A DNA stretch of 64,000 nt from Vicia villosa (taxonomy: Eukaryota; Streptophyta; Magnoliopsida; Fabales; Fabaceae). Each line of letters opens with the position of its first letter. The first letter of the stretch is position 1. Below, in pieces: positions 32,662 to 44,087 of this stretch. Location of the stretch: NCBI RefSeq assembly GCF_029867415.1, contig NC_081185.1:44462766-44526765 (forward strand). The letters run 5' to 3'. The position numbers were made by a program, and so were the translations under genes. The notes beneath the pieces were generated by a model, which saw nothing but the letters and a program-made list of their open reading frames with translations, ran no database searches and was not told the origin of the DNA.

Positions 32662-35054
32662 TTCTCTCCTTCTTGGAAAGAATTCGACCTCGAATTTAGA
32701 CCATCATCACCTACATCAAAATGAGATAAATCAACCACATTAAAGGTAGTACTTACCCCATACTCACCTGGAAGTTCTATTTTGTAGGCATTGTCATTGA
32801 TCCTTGAAAGTACTTGAAATGGTCCATCTCCCCTAGGTTGAATTTTGGACTTCCTTTGTGATGGGAATCTCTCTTTTCTCATATGTATCCAAACCCAATC
32901 CCCGGGTTCAAAAATAAATTTCTTTCGCCCTTTGTTTGCACTTTTTGCATAACTTTTATTTTTCTTTTCAATTTGCAATTTTACTTGTTCATGCAATTTT
33001 CTCACAAATTTAGCCTTAGCTTTCCCATCTTTATGCTTCAAAATAGATGTGTTAGGCAATGGTAACAAATCAAGAGGTGTTAAAGGATTAAAACCATACA
33101 CAATCTCGAAAGGTGAATGTTGTTTAGTGCTATGAACAACCCTATTATAAGAAAACTCTACATGAGGTAACCATTCCTCCCACATTTTTAAATTCTTTTT
33201 AAGAACAACCCTAAGAAGAGTAGAAAGAGTTCTATTTACTACTTCAGTTTGTCCATCTGTTTGGGGATGACAAGTAGTGGAAAATAATAACTTTGTACCC
33301 ACCTTTCCCCACAAAGTCCTCCAAAAATGGCTTAAGAACTTGGAGTCACGATCAGAGACAATGCTCCTTGGTAAGCCATGTAGGCGCACCACTTCCTTAA
33401 AGAACAAATCAGCAACATGACACACATCATCCACCTTTTTACATGGAATAAAATGTGCCATTTTTGAAAACCTGTCCACAACTACAAAAATAGAATCTTT
33501 GCCATTCTTTGTTCTAGGCAGCCCCAAAACAAAGTCCATGGAAATGTCAATCCAAGGAAATTCAGGTACAGGCAAAGGAGTATACAAACCATGAGGCATA
33601 ACTTTTGATTTAGCCTTTTTACACACAATGCATCTTTCACAAAGCTTTTGAACATCAATTTTCATGTGAGACCAATAAAAATGTTCTTTTAAGAATTCTA
33701 GAGTTTTAGAAACCCCAAAATGACCCATTAGTCCTCCCTCATGCGCCTCTTTTACAAGTAATTCTCTAATGGAACCTTTAGGCACACATAGTCTTTTTTC
33801 TTTAAATAAATAGCCATTGTGCCTAAAATACCCATTGAAGGCAGTATGCTCACAAGCTAAAAATTTTGAAGAAAATTCAAGTTCACTTTTAAACAAATCT
33901 TTAATATGCTCAAGACCGAAAACTTTTGTTTCAATAGTAGAAAGCAAGACATATCTTCTTGAGAGTGCATCTGCCACAACATTAGATTTACCTTTTTTAT
34001 GCTTGATTACATAAGGAAATTGTTCAAGAAACTTAACCCACTTGGCATGTCTCTTATTCAACTTACCTTGTCCCTTCAAATGCTTCAAGGACTCGTGATC
34101 ACTATGAATTACAAACTCTTTGGGCAGCAAGTAATGTTGCCAAGTTTGTAGAGCTCTCACCAAAGAATATAACTCCTTGTCATAGGTAGAATAATTCAGA
34201 GCAGCCCCTATAAAAGCTAGCCAAACCATGAAATCCTTCACAAACCTCCTATAAAAGCTAGCCAAACCATGAAAACTTCTTACCTCACTTACATTTTTGG
34301 GAGGTGGCCACTCTCTGATGGCTTTCACCTTTTCCTCGTCAACATGGACTCCTTTAGAGCTTACAATGAAACCTAAAAAAATCACATGATCGGTGCAAAA
34401 GACACATTTTTCTAAATTGGCATACAATTTTTCTTGTCTTAACACTTGCAAAACAGCCCTTAAATGATTACAATGATAATCTAAGTTCTTGCTATAGATC
34501 AAGATATCATCAAAATACACAACAACAAACTTACCCAAAAAATCCCTCAAAACATGGTTCATTAATCTCATGAAAGTGCTAGGTGCATTAGTTAGACCAA
34601 ATGGCATAACCAACCACTCATATAAACCATATTTTGTTTTGAAAGCTGTTTTCCATTCATCCCCCTCCCTTATTCTAATTTGATGGTATCCACTTTTCAA
34701 ATCAATTTTGGAAAATAAACATGCACCAAACAATTCATCAAGCAAGTCATCTAACTTTGGAATGGGATGTCTATACTTAATGGTAATGTTATTAACAGCC
34801 CTACAATTGGTGCACATTCTCCAACTACCATCTTTTTTTGGAATTAAAATTACCAGAACAGCGCACGGACTTAGACTTTCTCTTACCCATCCTTTACTTA
34901 CCAATTCAGCCACTTGTCTTTGTATTTCTTGAGTTTGTTGTGGATTGCTTCGGTAAGCTGGCCTATTAGGCAAGGACGCTCCCGGATTGAGATCAATGTG
35001 ATGCTCAATTCCTCTTAAAGGTGGTAAACCACTTGGCACCTCTTTTGGAAACAT
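32622..35054 (-). pseudogene. pol: CRM-like pol, internal A: deletion in RNase H
   Basis: An 810-codon frame with RT ([17 protein letters not shown] near 34518), integrase zinc region and core ([25 protein letters not shown]) and a GPF-type C-terminal region. Compared with copy B about 80 codons are lost between FVKDF and [10 protein letters not shown], removing the first RNase H Asp (CDAS); the frame is kept. The ORF ends at a TGA just inside the LTR (CGA in copy B, a C to T change). A TAG at 35067-35069, shared with copy B, separates this frame from the upstream part of the polyprotein. It cannot encode active RNase H. Confidence 0.9.
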
Positions 35055-35203
35055 GTCTTCAAATTCCTACACAAGAGTTTCAACACAACTAGGCAAATTT
35101 TGTGTGTTAGGAGTGTTAGCTAGCAACGCCACCTCTTTACAAAATAGCAAATATAGGGGCTGTTGTGAAACATTTGCATTTTTAACCTCTCTTTTTTTTG
35201 CAA

Positions 35204-36808
35204 TCAAAATCTCTTTCTTTTCATCATTCTTTTTTTTGTCATTTTTTTCTTTTGTTTTTGCTTTTCTTTTTCATTCTTTTCTTTTTCTTTTCTTTCTTGC
35301 TCATTTTTTTCTCTCATTTTCTTTTGATCTTCTCTCACCTCACTAGGATTTAATGGTACAAGATTGATCTTTTGACCATGATACATAAAAGAGTACTTAT
35401 TGGAGTACCCGTCATGATTGGCTTTTCTATCAAATTGCCAAGGCCTACCTAATAACAAATGACTAGCTTCCATTGGTACTACATCATACAACACTACATC
35501 CTCATATTTTCCAATTTTAAAACAGACCTCAACTTGTTTATTAACAAGCATTTCTACATTTTCATTAAGCCATTGAAGTTTGTAAGGCTTAGGGTGAGGT
35601 TTTGTTTCCAAATTTAGTTTAGAAACCAAACGCGTGCTAGCAACATTTGTACAACTCCCTCCATCAATAATTAAAGAACAAACGTTTCCTTGCACAAAGC
35701 ATCTTGTGTGAAAAAGGTTTTCTCTTTGACTTGTATCCTCCTCCTTGATTTGGCTTCCCAACATTCTTCTCACCATGAGTAAATCTCCACTAGGTATTTC
35801 TTCTTGAAACTCCTCATCATAATTACCATCTTCCTCTTCAACAATTTCTTCATTTTCTTCCATAAGCATAGTTCTCTTTGTTGGACATTGAGATGCGATA
35901 TGTCTTTGGCCTTGACACTTGAAATACTTAACACTTTTGTTAGTTGAAACACTTGAAGAAGAAGGTGTAATAGTTTTACCTTTGTTTTCAACCGTGGCTT
36001 CCTTAGATGATGAAGCACCCTCCTTCTTTGTTTTGTCCTTCCAACTTTGAGAACTGAAAGTGGTGGAATTTCTCCTTGCTTGGCTTTTTCTTTTGAGTTG
36101 TTGTTCCACTTTGATAGCTTGGTGTACCAATTCATCCATTTCAACATAGTGATGAAGTTCCACTATGTCACTAATGTCATGATTTAGACCATGGAGAAAC
36201 CTAGCCATAATTGTTTCATCATACTCCTCTACATTAGCTCTAATTTTGAGAACTTCCATCTCCTTGAAATATTCTTCAACACTTTTAGAACCTTGAGTGA
36301 GTCTTTGCAATTTGTTGTGCAATTCCCTATGATAATAGGAAGGAACAAACCTTCTCCTCATGATTCTTTTCATTTCTTCTCAAGTATCAATTGGTCGTTC
36401 TGCATACCTCCTTCTATCTTTGATCAATTGATCCCACCAAACTAAGGCATACTCCTTGAACTCAATAGAAGCAACCTGCACTTTTTCAAGATTAGAATAA
36501 TTGTGACAATTAAAAATTTGTTCAATTTTAGTCTCCCATTCTAGATATGCCTCTGGGTCACTCTTCCCAACAAAAGATGGAACTTTAATTTTTATGCCCC
36601 TCAAATTATCTCCCCCTTGTCTCCTTCTACGCCTTCTTTCATCCTCATCACCACTACCATCATTAGAATTTTGGGGCCTCCTTTCCAACTCATCAATTCT
36701 TTGTTGAAACTGTTCACTTTGTTCTCTTAACAACCTTTCAAAATTGTCACGCATGGCCGCGATTTGAACAGTTAAAGCCGCTGTTCTAGGTGAAGGTGGA
36801 CTAGACAT
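35204..36808 (-). pseudogene. gag: CRM-like gag-protease, internal A
   Basis: ATG at 36808 (MSSPPSPRTA) starts a frame with one in-frame TGA at 36380-36382 (Trp codon in copy B). It contains an Arg/Asp-rich stretch, a retrotransposon gag core (ALVWWDQLIKDRRR; YYHRELHNKLQRLTQGSKSVEEYF), a zinc knuckle with its first Cys replaced by Tyr (YFKCQGQRHIASQC) and an aspartic protease-like LIIDGGSCTNVAS. The frame ends in a Lys-rich tract; pol continues in another frame. Defective zinc knuckle plus a stop make this copy non-functional. Confidence 0.88.
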
Positions 36809-37253
36809 AATTCTCAAATATTTGTGAAATTAGGAACAAGTGTTTAAAAATGGACCTCACCACTCTACTCACGTGTTTACACTCAATCACTCGTGTTTCA
36901 CTCAAATTTTTTTTTTGGCTTTTTTTAATATAAAAACACTCTGCCTTTTACTACTCAATTTTCTCTTTTAGTTCTTTAGAGAAACCAAAATGAATCAGCA
37001 CAAAGAAATCAATTTCAGATGATAGTCAACATACAAAAAGCTTTAAAAAAAACAGCGAACAAAAAAAGAAGACTCTAAAACAAAGGAAACAAGAAGAATT
37101 TTAAGAGTGTGGCAAGAAAAAAAAAAGAAATATATTTTTTTTAATCACAGTCTTTAACAATCAGATCACTTTTTTTTCAATATTTTTTATATTTTTTTTT
37201 CTATTTTTTTAAATTTTTTTCATAATGATAAATGGATAATAATGAAGAACAAG
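36809..37253 (-). other. CRM-like 5' leader, internal A, first part
   Basis: AT-rich leader with long A/T runs. It continues at 50916-50965 beyond the OgreB solo LTR; the pieces join as in copy B (AATGAAGAACAAG|AATATAGACAATTT). No gene. Confidence 0.85.
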
Positions 37254-38965
37254 TGTAATACGGTGAACTGACTTTATCGAAATGTCGCGGTAAGCAAGAG
37301 TCGCCACCGACTTTTATTTTATCCAAATATCAGAAAGGCTAAAAAAACAGGAAAAACCTTTTAAATAAAAAAATAGGGTTCGGGGGGTAATTATGCAAAG
37401 GGAAGGTGTAAGGCACCCTTTGCATCCATGGTTTTCCATGGGCTCTTAATTGCTTTGCTCTTTTTTCGTTCAGAAATGTAGAAGAAGTGAATATGGACTT
37501 TAGCTCGTAAATGAGCGTAGCCATTTTGAAGATTTATGAGAAAGAATATGAAAAAAAGTTTTTAGCCAGAGCAAGGCAATTAGGGGCAATTACCTTAATA
37601 ATGTAAAAATTAGTTCTTTTAGCCTTTCAGGGTGAAACGGTCTATCCACGCCATAAGAGGGCAGGAAGCCTTTCATTTGGAGGTTGAAGGGTCATCGAGA
37701 GTTCGTTCGCCATAAGACCGTCCCATGCCATAGAGAGACAGGTAGTCTAAGGGAAGAACCAAAATAACCTTTCGTAGGCAGCCAGAGGATACCTCAGCCT
37801 TTTTGTAGGCAACTTCCGAGGGTCGAGGTCATATTGGTGTATCGAAGGCAGCATCATTAGGGTCTTATGACCTTTGCATTTATCGAGGCACCATGGCTGA
37901 GGTATCCTCGTATTCGAGGGACTTGGCTATTCTGTAAAAACACAAGGCAACAGGCAACAGGCAACAGGCAACAAGAAGGGTTACCAAAAAGTGTGCGTGG
38001 GTGCAACAATCACGTGATTAGTTCAGAATATATTATCTTATAATAATTAAGTGATTCTAATTTAATTCAAGGTTGCACTCCCTAAAATTACTAACCACAT
38101 CAATCAATAAACAAATATAATTAAAGCAATACGGGGAAGGGGAAAAAGAACCCAGCGGAGGAAAGGGGAGATGAAACCAGCGGGTAATAATAAATAAATA
38201 AATAAAAGCAGAAGAATAAAGGAGATTAACGTTTAGGGTTACCGACTATTCGAGTTTTGACGGTTGGCAAACCCTGAAAATTAGGAAAAAGAAAATAAAA
38301 TAGGGGTGAGTGCATTATCAGTTCAAAAATCAGGTACGGTTAACCCTAGTCAATATAAAAAATAAAAGTAAAAAGAAAAAGGGTAAAAGAAACTTAGCTT
38401 CGATTGATGAAGGCTGATGGGCAGAGGTTGCCTCAAGCATTGACTCTGAACATCTGAGAATTAGCAGCAAAGTAGCAGGAAGTGAGTGTATGAAAGTTCT
38501 TTGGCATTGAAAATAAACCTTAATTTAAACTTATAAGGCAAAAATTAAAATAAAAGGTAAAATAATTTGAATAATAAAAAAAGAAGGATCGGAACTTAGC
38601 TTTTGGTTTGACGTGGCGCGTAATCGGAAGGCATCGGAAAAATCAACCATGAAACAGACACAGAAAAATAATATTTTTAGTGTAGGGTTAATTCTCGCAA
38701 ATATTAAATCGAGTGAAAATTGAATTAAATAACAATCGGATTTAATTAATTATTGGTCTTCGACCTAATTAATTAAGTCGATTAAAAGTAAAATATGGAT
38801 CTTTTTAAAAGGTCAAAATATATTTTAATTGATTAATCGCAATTAATTTATGAATTAAACAATTTGAACATATTTTAGGACATATAAAATAAAATCGAGG
38901 AATCGATAAAAAATATTAAGATAAAAAAGGTTGTTGGGGTTTTGTAAAAAAAAGAAATTTTTATG

Positions 38966-39037
<72 letters not shown>

Positions 39038-39063
39038 TAAATAAAATAAGTAAAATAAAGATT
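37254..39063 (-). repeat. OgreB LTR, left segment
   Basis: No gene. It holds a four-copy AGGCAAC-type 7-bp repeat (about 37944-37971) and a (TA)n tract (about 38968-39031) shortly before the SireB insertion point. Confidence 0.82.
38968..39031. repeat. (TA)n microsatellite
   Basis: About 32 uninterrupted TA units within the OgreB LTR. Confidence 0.97.
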
Positions 39064-40278
39064 TGTTAGAACAAGATTTGTTCTGATCAATATTCTTAGT
39101 TTTGATGATAACAAGGATATGAATTTTGGATGAGATAATGTGGTACTCTAATACACTGCAATTTCCCTTTCAGGAAATATATATAAAGAGTATGCACAAA
39201 TCAGCGCTCAGAAGCTTTGACTCAGAAGGTTCAGCATGCAACATCAGAACATGGTCTGGCAAGACATCAGAAGATGGTCAAGCAGAATCAGAACATGAGT
39301 CTATGGAAGCATCAGAAGAACTTGAGATCAGAAGCAGAAGCACTGAAGTTCTCATGGTATCACGCTCAGAAGCACTTCAAGGTCAGAAGACAAGAAGATG
39401 CTCTGCACCAAGCTGTTTGACTCTGATGATATTCAAACGTCGTATACACAAACATCAGATCAGAAGCAAGTACAAGATGGCAGGCTACGCTGACTGACAA
39501 AAGGAACGTTAGAAGCTATTAAAGGCAACGTCAGTAGACACAGCGTAAACAAGGCTCGAGGTAGTTGACAAAAGAGTGAAACATTAAATGCAATGCTGTA
39601 CGGAATACGCAAAGCATTAAATGCTCCCAACGGTCATCTTCTCAAGTGCCTATAAATATGAAGTTCTGATGAGAAGCAAGGTTAACTAATTCTATCCGAA
39701 TCTGCTGATAATCAACTTGCTGAAACGCTGTTCAAATCAAAGCTCTCAAACGTAATCTTCATCAAAGCTCACTACATTGCTGTTGTAATATATTAGTGAG
39801 ATTAAGCTTAAACTTTAAGAGAAATATCACTGTTGTGATTATAGCTTTTCAGAAGCATTGTAATACTCTTAGCATTGATTACATTAATTTGTAAGTAACT
39901 AGAGTGATCAAGTGTGATCAGGATACTCTAGGAAGTCTTAGCTTGTGTCTAACCAGTTGTAACTAGAGTGATCACGTGGTGGTCAGGATACTCTAGAAAG
40001 TCTTAGCTTGTGTCTAAGCAATTGTTCCTGGAGTGATCAGGTTGTGATCAGGATACTCTAGAAGACTTAGTCGCGGACTAAATGGAAAACCATTGTAATT
40101 TGTTGAGATTAGTGGATTAAATCCTCAGGTGAGGTAAATCACTCCAAGGGGGTGGACTGGAGTAGTTTAGTTAACAACGAACCAGGATAAAAATAACTGT
40201 GCAATTTGTTTTTATCGTTCAAGTTTTTAGACTACACTTATTCAAACCCCCCCTTTCTAAGTGTTTTTCTATCCTTCA
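39064..40278 (+). repeat. SireB 5' LTR
   Basis: 1215 bp, TGTTAGAACAAG...CTATCCTTCA. TATAAATA at 39651-39658 is the likely promoter TATA box. Three ~64-bp units starting near 39899, 39963 and 40027 contain TGATCA palindromes. Terminal inverted repeat AGAACAA (39068-39074)/TTGTTCT (39078-39084). Confidence 0.96.
39651..39658 (+). promoter_or_regulatory. SireB LTR TATA box
   Basis: TATAAATA at the position of TATATATA-type boxes in SireA (16661-16671) and SireC (19113-19120) and TATAAATT in SireD (62849-62856); repeated in the 3' LTR at 48283-48290. Confidence 0.65.
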
Positions 40279-40280
40279 AT

Positions 40281-40292
40281 TGGCATCAGAGC
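40281..40292 (+). other. SireB primer-binding site
   Basis: TGGCATCAGAGC, one base different from the tRNA-Met consensus TGGTATCAGAGC. SireD has the same variant, so it is shared within the subfamily. Confidence 0.9.
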
Positions 40293-40364
40293 GCCGGTTC
40301 TAAGGTGCAAGCACTTAACCGTGTTTAGAAAAGATTCCGGAAGAGAAAAACGCTTCAGTAAAAG

Positions 40365-42237
40365 ATGGCTGGTGAAATTCCAACAGACCCACCTGCATCT
40401 ACATCTGGCTCTGCTGAGCAATACAATGGTAACAATGGTTATACTAGACCACCAGTATTTGATGGTGAAAACTTTGAATACTGGAAAGATAAACTGGAAA
40501 GTTACTTTCTTAGTCTAGATGGTGAACTATGGGATCTTCTGATGGATGGTTACAAACATCCAGTGAAAGCTAGTGGCGTAAGGCTTACAAGGCAAGAAAT
40601 GAATGATGATCAGAAGAAGCTTTTCAAGAATCATCATAAATGTAGAACTGTTTTGCTGAATGCTATCTCTCATGCTGAGTATGAGAAGATATCTAACAGG
40701 GAAACGGCCTATGATATATATGAGTCATTGAAAATGACCCATGAGGGAAATGCTCAAGTCAAGGAGACTAAAGCTCTTGCTCTAATCCAGAGATATGAAG
40801 CCTTCAAGATGGAGGATGATGAAAACATTGAGAAGATGTTCTCAAGATTTCAAACGCTAACTGCTGGATTAAGAGTTCTGGATAAAGGCTACACCAAGGC
40901 TGATCAGGTAAAGAAGATTATCAGAAGCTTACCCAGAAGATGGGGTCCAATGGTAACAGCATTCAAGATTGCAAAGAATCTGAATGAAGTTTCTTTGGAA
41001 GAGCTTATCAGTGCCTTGAGAAGTCATGAAATAGAGCTGGATGTAAACGAGCCTCAGAAGAAAGGCTGAAGAAGTAGATCCTGAAGAATCAGAATTTGAA
41101 GAAGAAGATGAACTGTCCATGATCTCCAGAAGGGTAAACCAACTCTGGAAGAGCAAGCAAAGGAAGTTCAGAGGCTTCAGAAGTTCAAAGAGATTTGAAC
41201 AAGGAGAATCTTCTGGTGACAGAAGATCTAACAAGAAGAAGGCTGTCTGCTATGAGTGCAATGAGCCTGGACACTTCAAGAATGAATGTCCAAAACTTCA
41301 GAAGGAGAATCCCAAGAAGAAGTTTCATAAGAAGAAAGGTCTTATGGCAACATGGGATGATTCTGAATCAGAATCAGAATCAGACTCTGAAGGAGAGCAA
41401 GCCAACTTCGCGCTGATGGCTACAGAAGATGATGGATCAGAATCTACATCAGAATCAGATTCTGAAGAGGTATTTTCTGAACTATCTAGATAAGAGTTAG
41501 TTTCCAGTTTAACAGAACTTCTGGAACTTAAGGCTCATCTTAGTGTCAAATACAAAAAGCTGAAGAAGCAGTTTGAATTTGAGACTAAGAAGCTGGAAAT
41601 GGAAAATTCTGAACTGAAGGAAAAAGTTTTAAATCTATCCAAAGATAGTGGATCTCCTTCTGAAACAGAAAAATCCATTCTGAGTCTCAATCATATTCTG
41701 AAAGAATATGACTCGAGCTTCAGAAAGTTCTTATCTAGAAGTATTGACAGAAGTCATCTTGCTTCTATGATATATGGAGTTTCTGGAAACAGAAGGTTTG
41801 GTTTTGGCTATGAGGGTGATACCTCACATAAATTTGAACCTATTGATGATCTGAAGATCACATACAAGCCATTGTATGATCAGTTCAAATATGGCCATGC
41901 ACATGATATTAGGCTCACTTCACATGCACAGAGTTTTAACACTGTTCACACCAAGAAGCATGTGACACATCCTAAGAAATATCATGCTGACAAACCTAAA
42001 GAATATCATGCTGTTCCTCCTGTTAAATATTATGCTAAACCCAAGTTCAATCAGAACTTGAGGAGAACTAACAAGAAAGGACCCAAGAAATTGTGGGTAC
42101 CTAAGGAGAAGATAATTTTTGTTGCAGATATCCTTGGCTGCAAAGAGGACAAAAAGCAAAATGTCATGGTACCTGGACTCTGGGTGCTCGCGACACATGA
42201 CGGGAAGAAGGTCTACATTCCAAGACCTGGTGCTTAA
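40365..42237 (+). pseudogene. gag: SireB gag, 53-bp deletion and one stop
   Basis: ATG 40365 (MAGEIPTDPP) starts an open frame to TGA 41067-41069. Between 41064 and 41065 it lacks the 53 bp present in SireA at 1215-1267, which shifts the frame. The downstream frame (41070-42237) carries an intact CCHC zinc knuckle (CYECNEPGHFKNEC, about 41250-41291), an acidic Ser/Glu tract, a TAA at 41491-41493 (GAA in SireA) and the K/E-rich C-terminal part. It overlaps pol by 119 nt in a different frame. The N-terminal 234 residues alone could still be made. Confidence 0.9.
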
Positions 42238-43705
42238 ACCAGGTGGAGAAGTCAAGTTTGGAGGAGATCAGAAGGGCAAAATCATTGGCTCTGGAACCAT
42301 AAGTCTTGGTAACTCTCCTTCCATAACTAATGTACTTCTTGTAGAAGGATTAACGCATAACTTATTGTCCATAAGTCAATTAAGTGACAATGGTTATGAT
42401 ATAATCTTCAATCAAAAGTCTTGCAAGGCTGTAAGTCAGAATGATGGCTCAATCCTATTTACAGGCAAGAGAAAGAACAACATTTATAAGATTGATCTTT
42501 CTGATCTTGAGAAGCAGAAGGTGACTTGTCTTATGTCTGTTTCTGAGGAGCAATGGGTCTGGCACAGAAGATTAGGACATGCTAGTTTGAGAAAGATTTC
42601 TCAGATTAACAAACTAAATTTGGTCAGAGGACTCCCAAATCTGAAATTCAAATCAGATGCTCTTTGTGAAGCATGTCAGAAGGGCAAGTTCTCCAAACCT
42701 GCATTCAAGTCTAAGAATGTTGTGTCTACCTCAAGGCCGTTAGAACTCTTGCATATTGATCTGTTTGGCCCAGTCAAAACAGCATCTGTCAGAGGGAAGA
42801 AATATGGATTAGTCATCGTTGATGATTATAGCCGGTGGACATGGGTAAAGTTCTTAAAACACAAGGATGAGTCTCATTCAGTGTTCTTTGAACTCTGCAC
42901 TCAGATCCAATCTGAGAAGGAGTGCAAGATCATAAAGGTCAGAAGTGATCATGGTGGCGAATTTGAGAACAGATTCTTTGAGGAGTTCTTCAAAGAAAAT
43001 GGTATTGCCCATGATTTCTCTTGTCCTAGAACTCCACAGCAAAATGGAGTTGTAGAGCGAAAGAATAGGACTCTACAAGAAATGGCCAGAACCATGATCA
43101 ATGAAACCAATATGGCTAAGCATTTCTGGGCAGAAGCAATAAACACTGCATGTTACATTCAGAATAGAATCTCTATCAGACCTATTCTAAATAAGACTCC
43201 TTATGAATTGTGGAAGAACAGAAAGCCCAACATTTCATATTTCCATCCTTTTGGATGTGTATGTTTTATTCTGAATACTAAAGATCATCTTGGTAAGTTT
43301 GATTCTAAAGCACAAAAATGTTTCCTTCTTGGATATTCTGAACGCTCTAAAGGCTACAGAGTATACAACACTGAAACATTGATTGTAGAAGAATCAATCA
43401 ATATCAGGTTTGATGATAAGCTTGGTCTTGAAAAACCAAAGCAGTTTGAGAATTTTGCAGATTTTGATATTGACATATCAGAAGCAGTAGAACCAAGAAG
43501 CAAAGCTGCAGAAGCTGATAGTCTCAGAAGCAATGGATCAGAAGATCAAGTTGCTGCGTCTTTAGAGGATCTCAGGATTTCTGAAGAGCCAACAGTCAGA
43601 AGATCACCCAGACTTGCATCAGCTCATTCAAAAGATGTGATTCTTGGGAAGAAAGATGATCCTATCAGAACAAGATCCTTTCTAAAGAATGACTATCAGA
43701 AGTAG
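42116..43705 (+). CDS. pol: SireB protease-integrase (no RT or RNase H)
   Basis: The frame opens after a stop at 42113-42115; no ATG starts it upstream of the protease, so it is probably entered from gag by a +1 shift. Counting from 42119: protease DSG at 20-22; GAG-pre-integrase zinc ligands H149, H154, C183, C186; integrase core D214, D277, E313 (D,D35E spacing); copia SH3-like region with FDSKAQKCFLLGYSERSKGYR. The frame is uninterrupted and all catalytic residues are present. It stops at TAG 43703-43705 followed by TGA, just after DDPIRTRSFLKN, where RT would begin. Integrase would insert the cDNA; RT must come from another element. Nearly identical to SireA apart from SireA's stops. Confidence 0.92.
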   Translation, partial: FLLQISLAAKRTKSKMSWYLDSGCSRHMTGRRSTFQDLVLKPGGEVKFGGDQKGKIIGSGTISLGNSPSITNVLLVEGLTHNLLSISQLSDNGYDIIFNQKSCKAVSQNDGSILFTGKRKNNIYKIDLSDLEKQKVTCLMSVSEEQWVWHRRLGHASLRKISQINKLNLVRGLPNLKFKSDALCEACQKGKFSKPAFKSKNVVSTSRPLELLHIDLFGPVKTASVRGKKYGLVIVDDYSRWTWVKFLKHKDESHSVFFELCTQIQSEKECKIIKVRSDHGGEFENRFFEEFFKENGIAHDFSCPRTPQQNGVVERKNRTLQEMARTMINETNMAKHFWAEAINTACYIQNRISIRPILNKTPYELWKNRKPNISYFHPFGCVCFILNTKDHLGKFDSKAQKCFLLGYSERSKGYRVYNTETLIVEESINIRFDDKLGLEKPKQFENFADFDIDISEAVEPRSKAAEADSLRSNGSEDQVAASLEDLRISEEPTVRRSPRLASAHSKDVILGKKDDPIRTRSFLKNDYQK

Positions 43706-44087
43706 TGATCAGAATCAGAAGATGTACAGTTTTTTCAAAACAACACAGCTGTCATCTATGAGTATCTGAAAATGAACGCGTGTCCGTACGGTCAGTACAA
43801 AGCATGCAGTTGAAAAGACGCCGACCTAGTTAACTGTGTTAAATCATTTCATTTACCATGTTCTCTCTCCTAATGTCATTTCTCATTAAATGCATAATGA
43901 TGTTTTTTGTTAAAATCATTTTCTTTCAAAATAGTTTTTTCTTTTCTCTTTATTTTAATTTTTTTTAATCGTTTAAATAACCCGCTTCATCTTCATTTCT
44001 TCCTTTTCTCTCTCTCTTTTGTGTATCTCTTTCGTTGCACTTGTTTTCAAACCCTAGTTTCTGATTTGATCTCAAAGAATAATCTTC
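43706..44087 (+). other. SireB pol/env-like intergenic region
   Basis: No ORF. Similar to SireA to about 43890, then divergent. A T-rich stretch with TTTAAATAA near 43973 and a CT-rich leader precede the env-like ATG, so an internal promoter is possible but weaker than in SireA. Confidence 0.55.
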
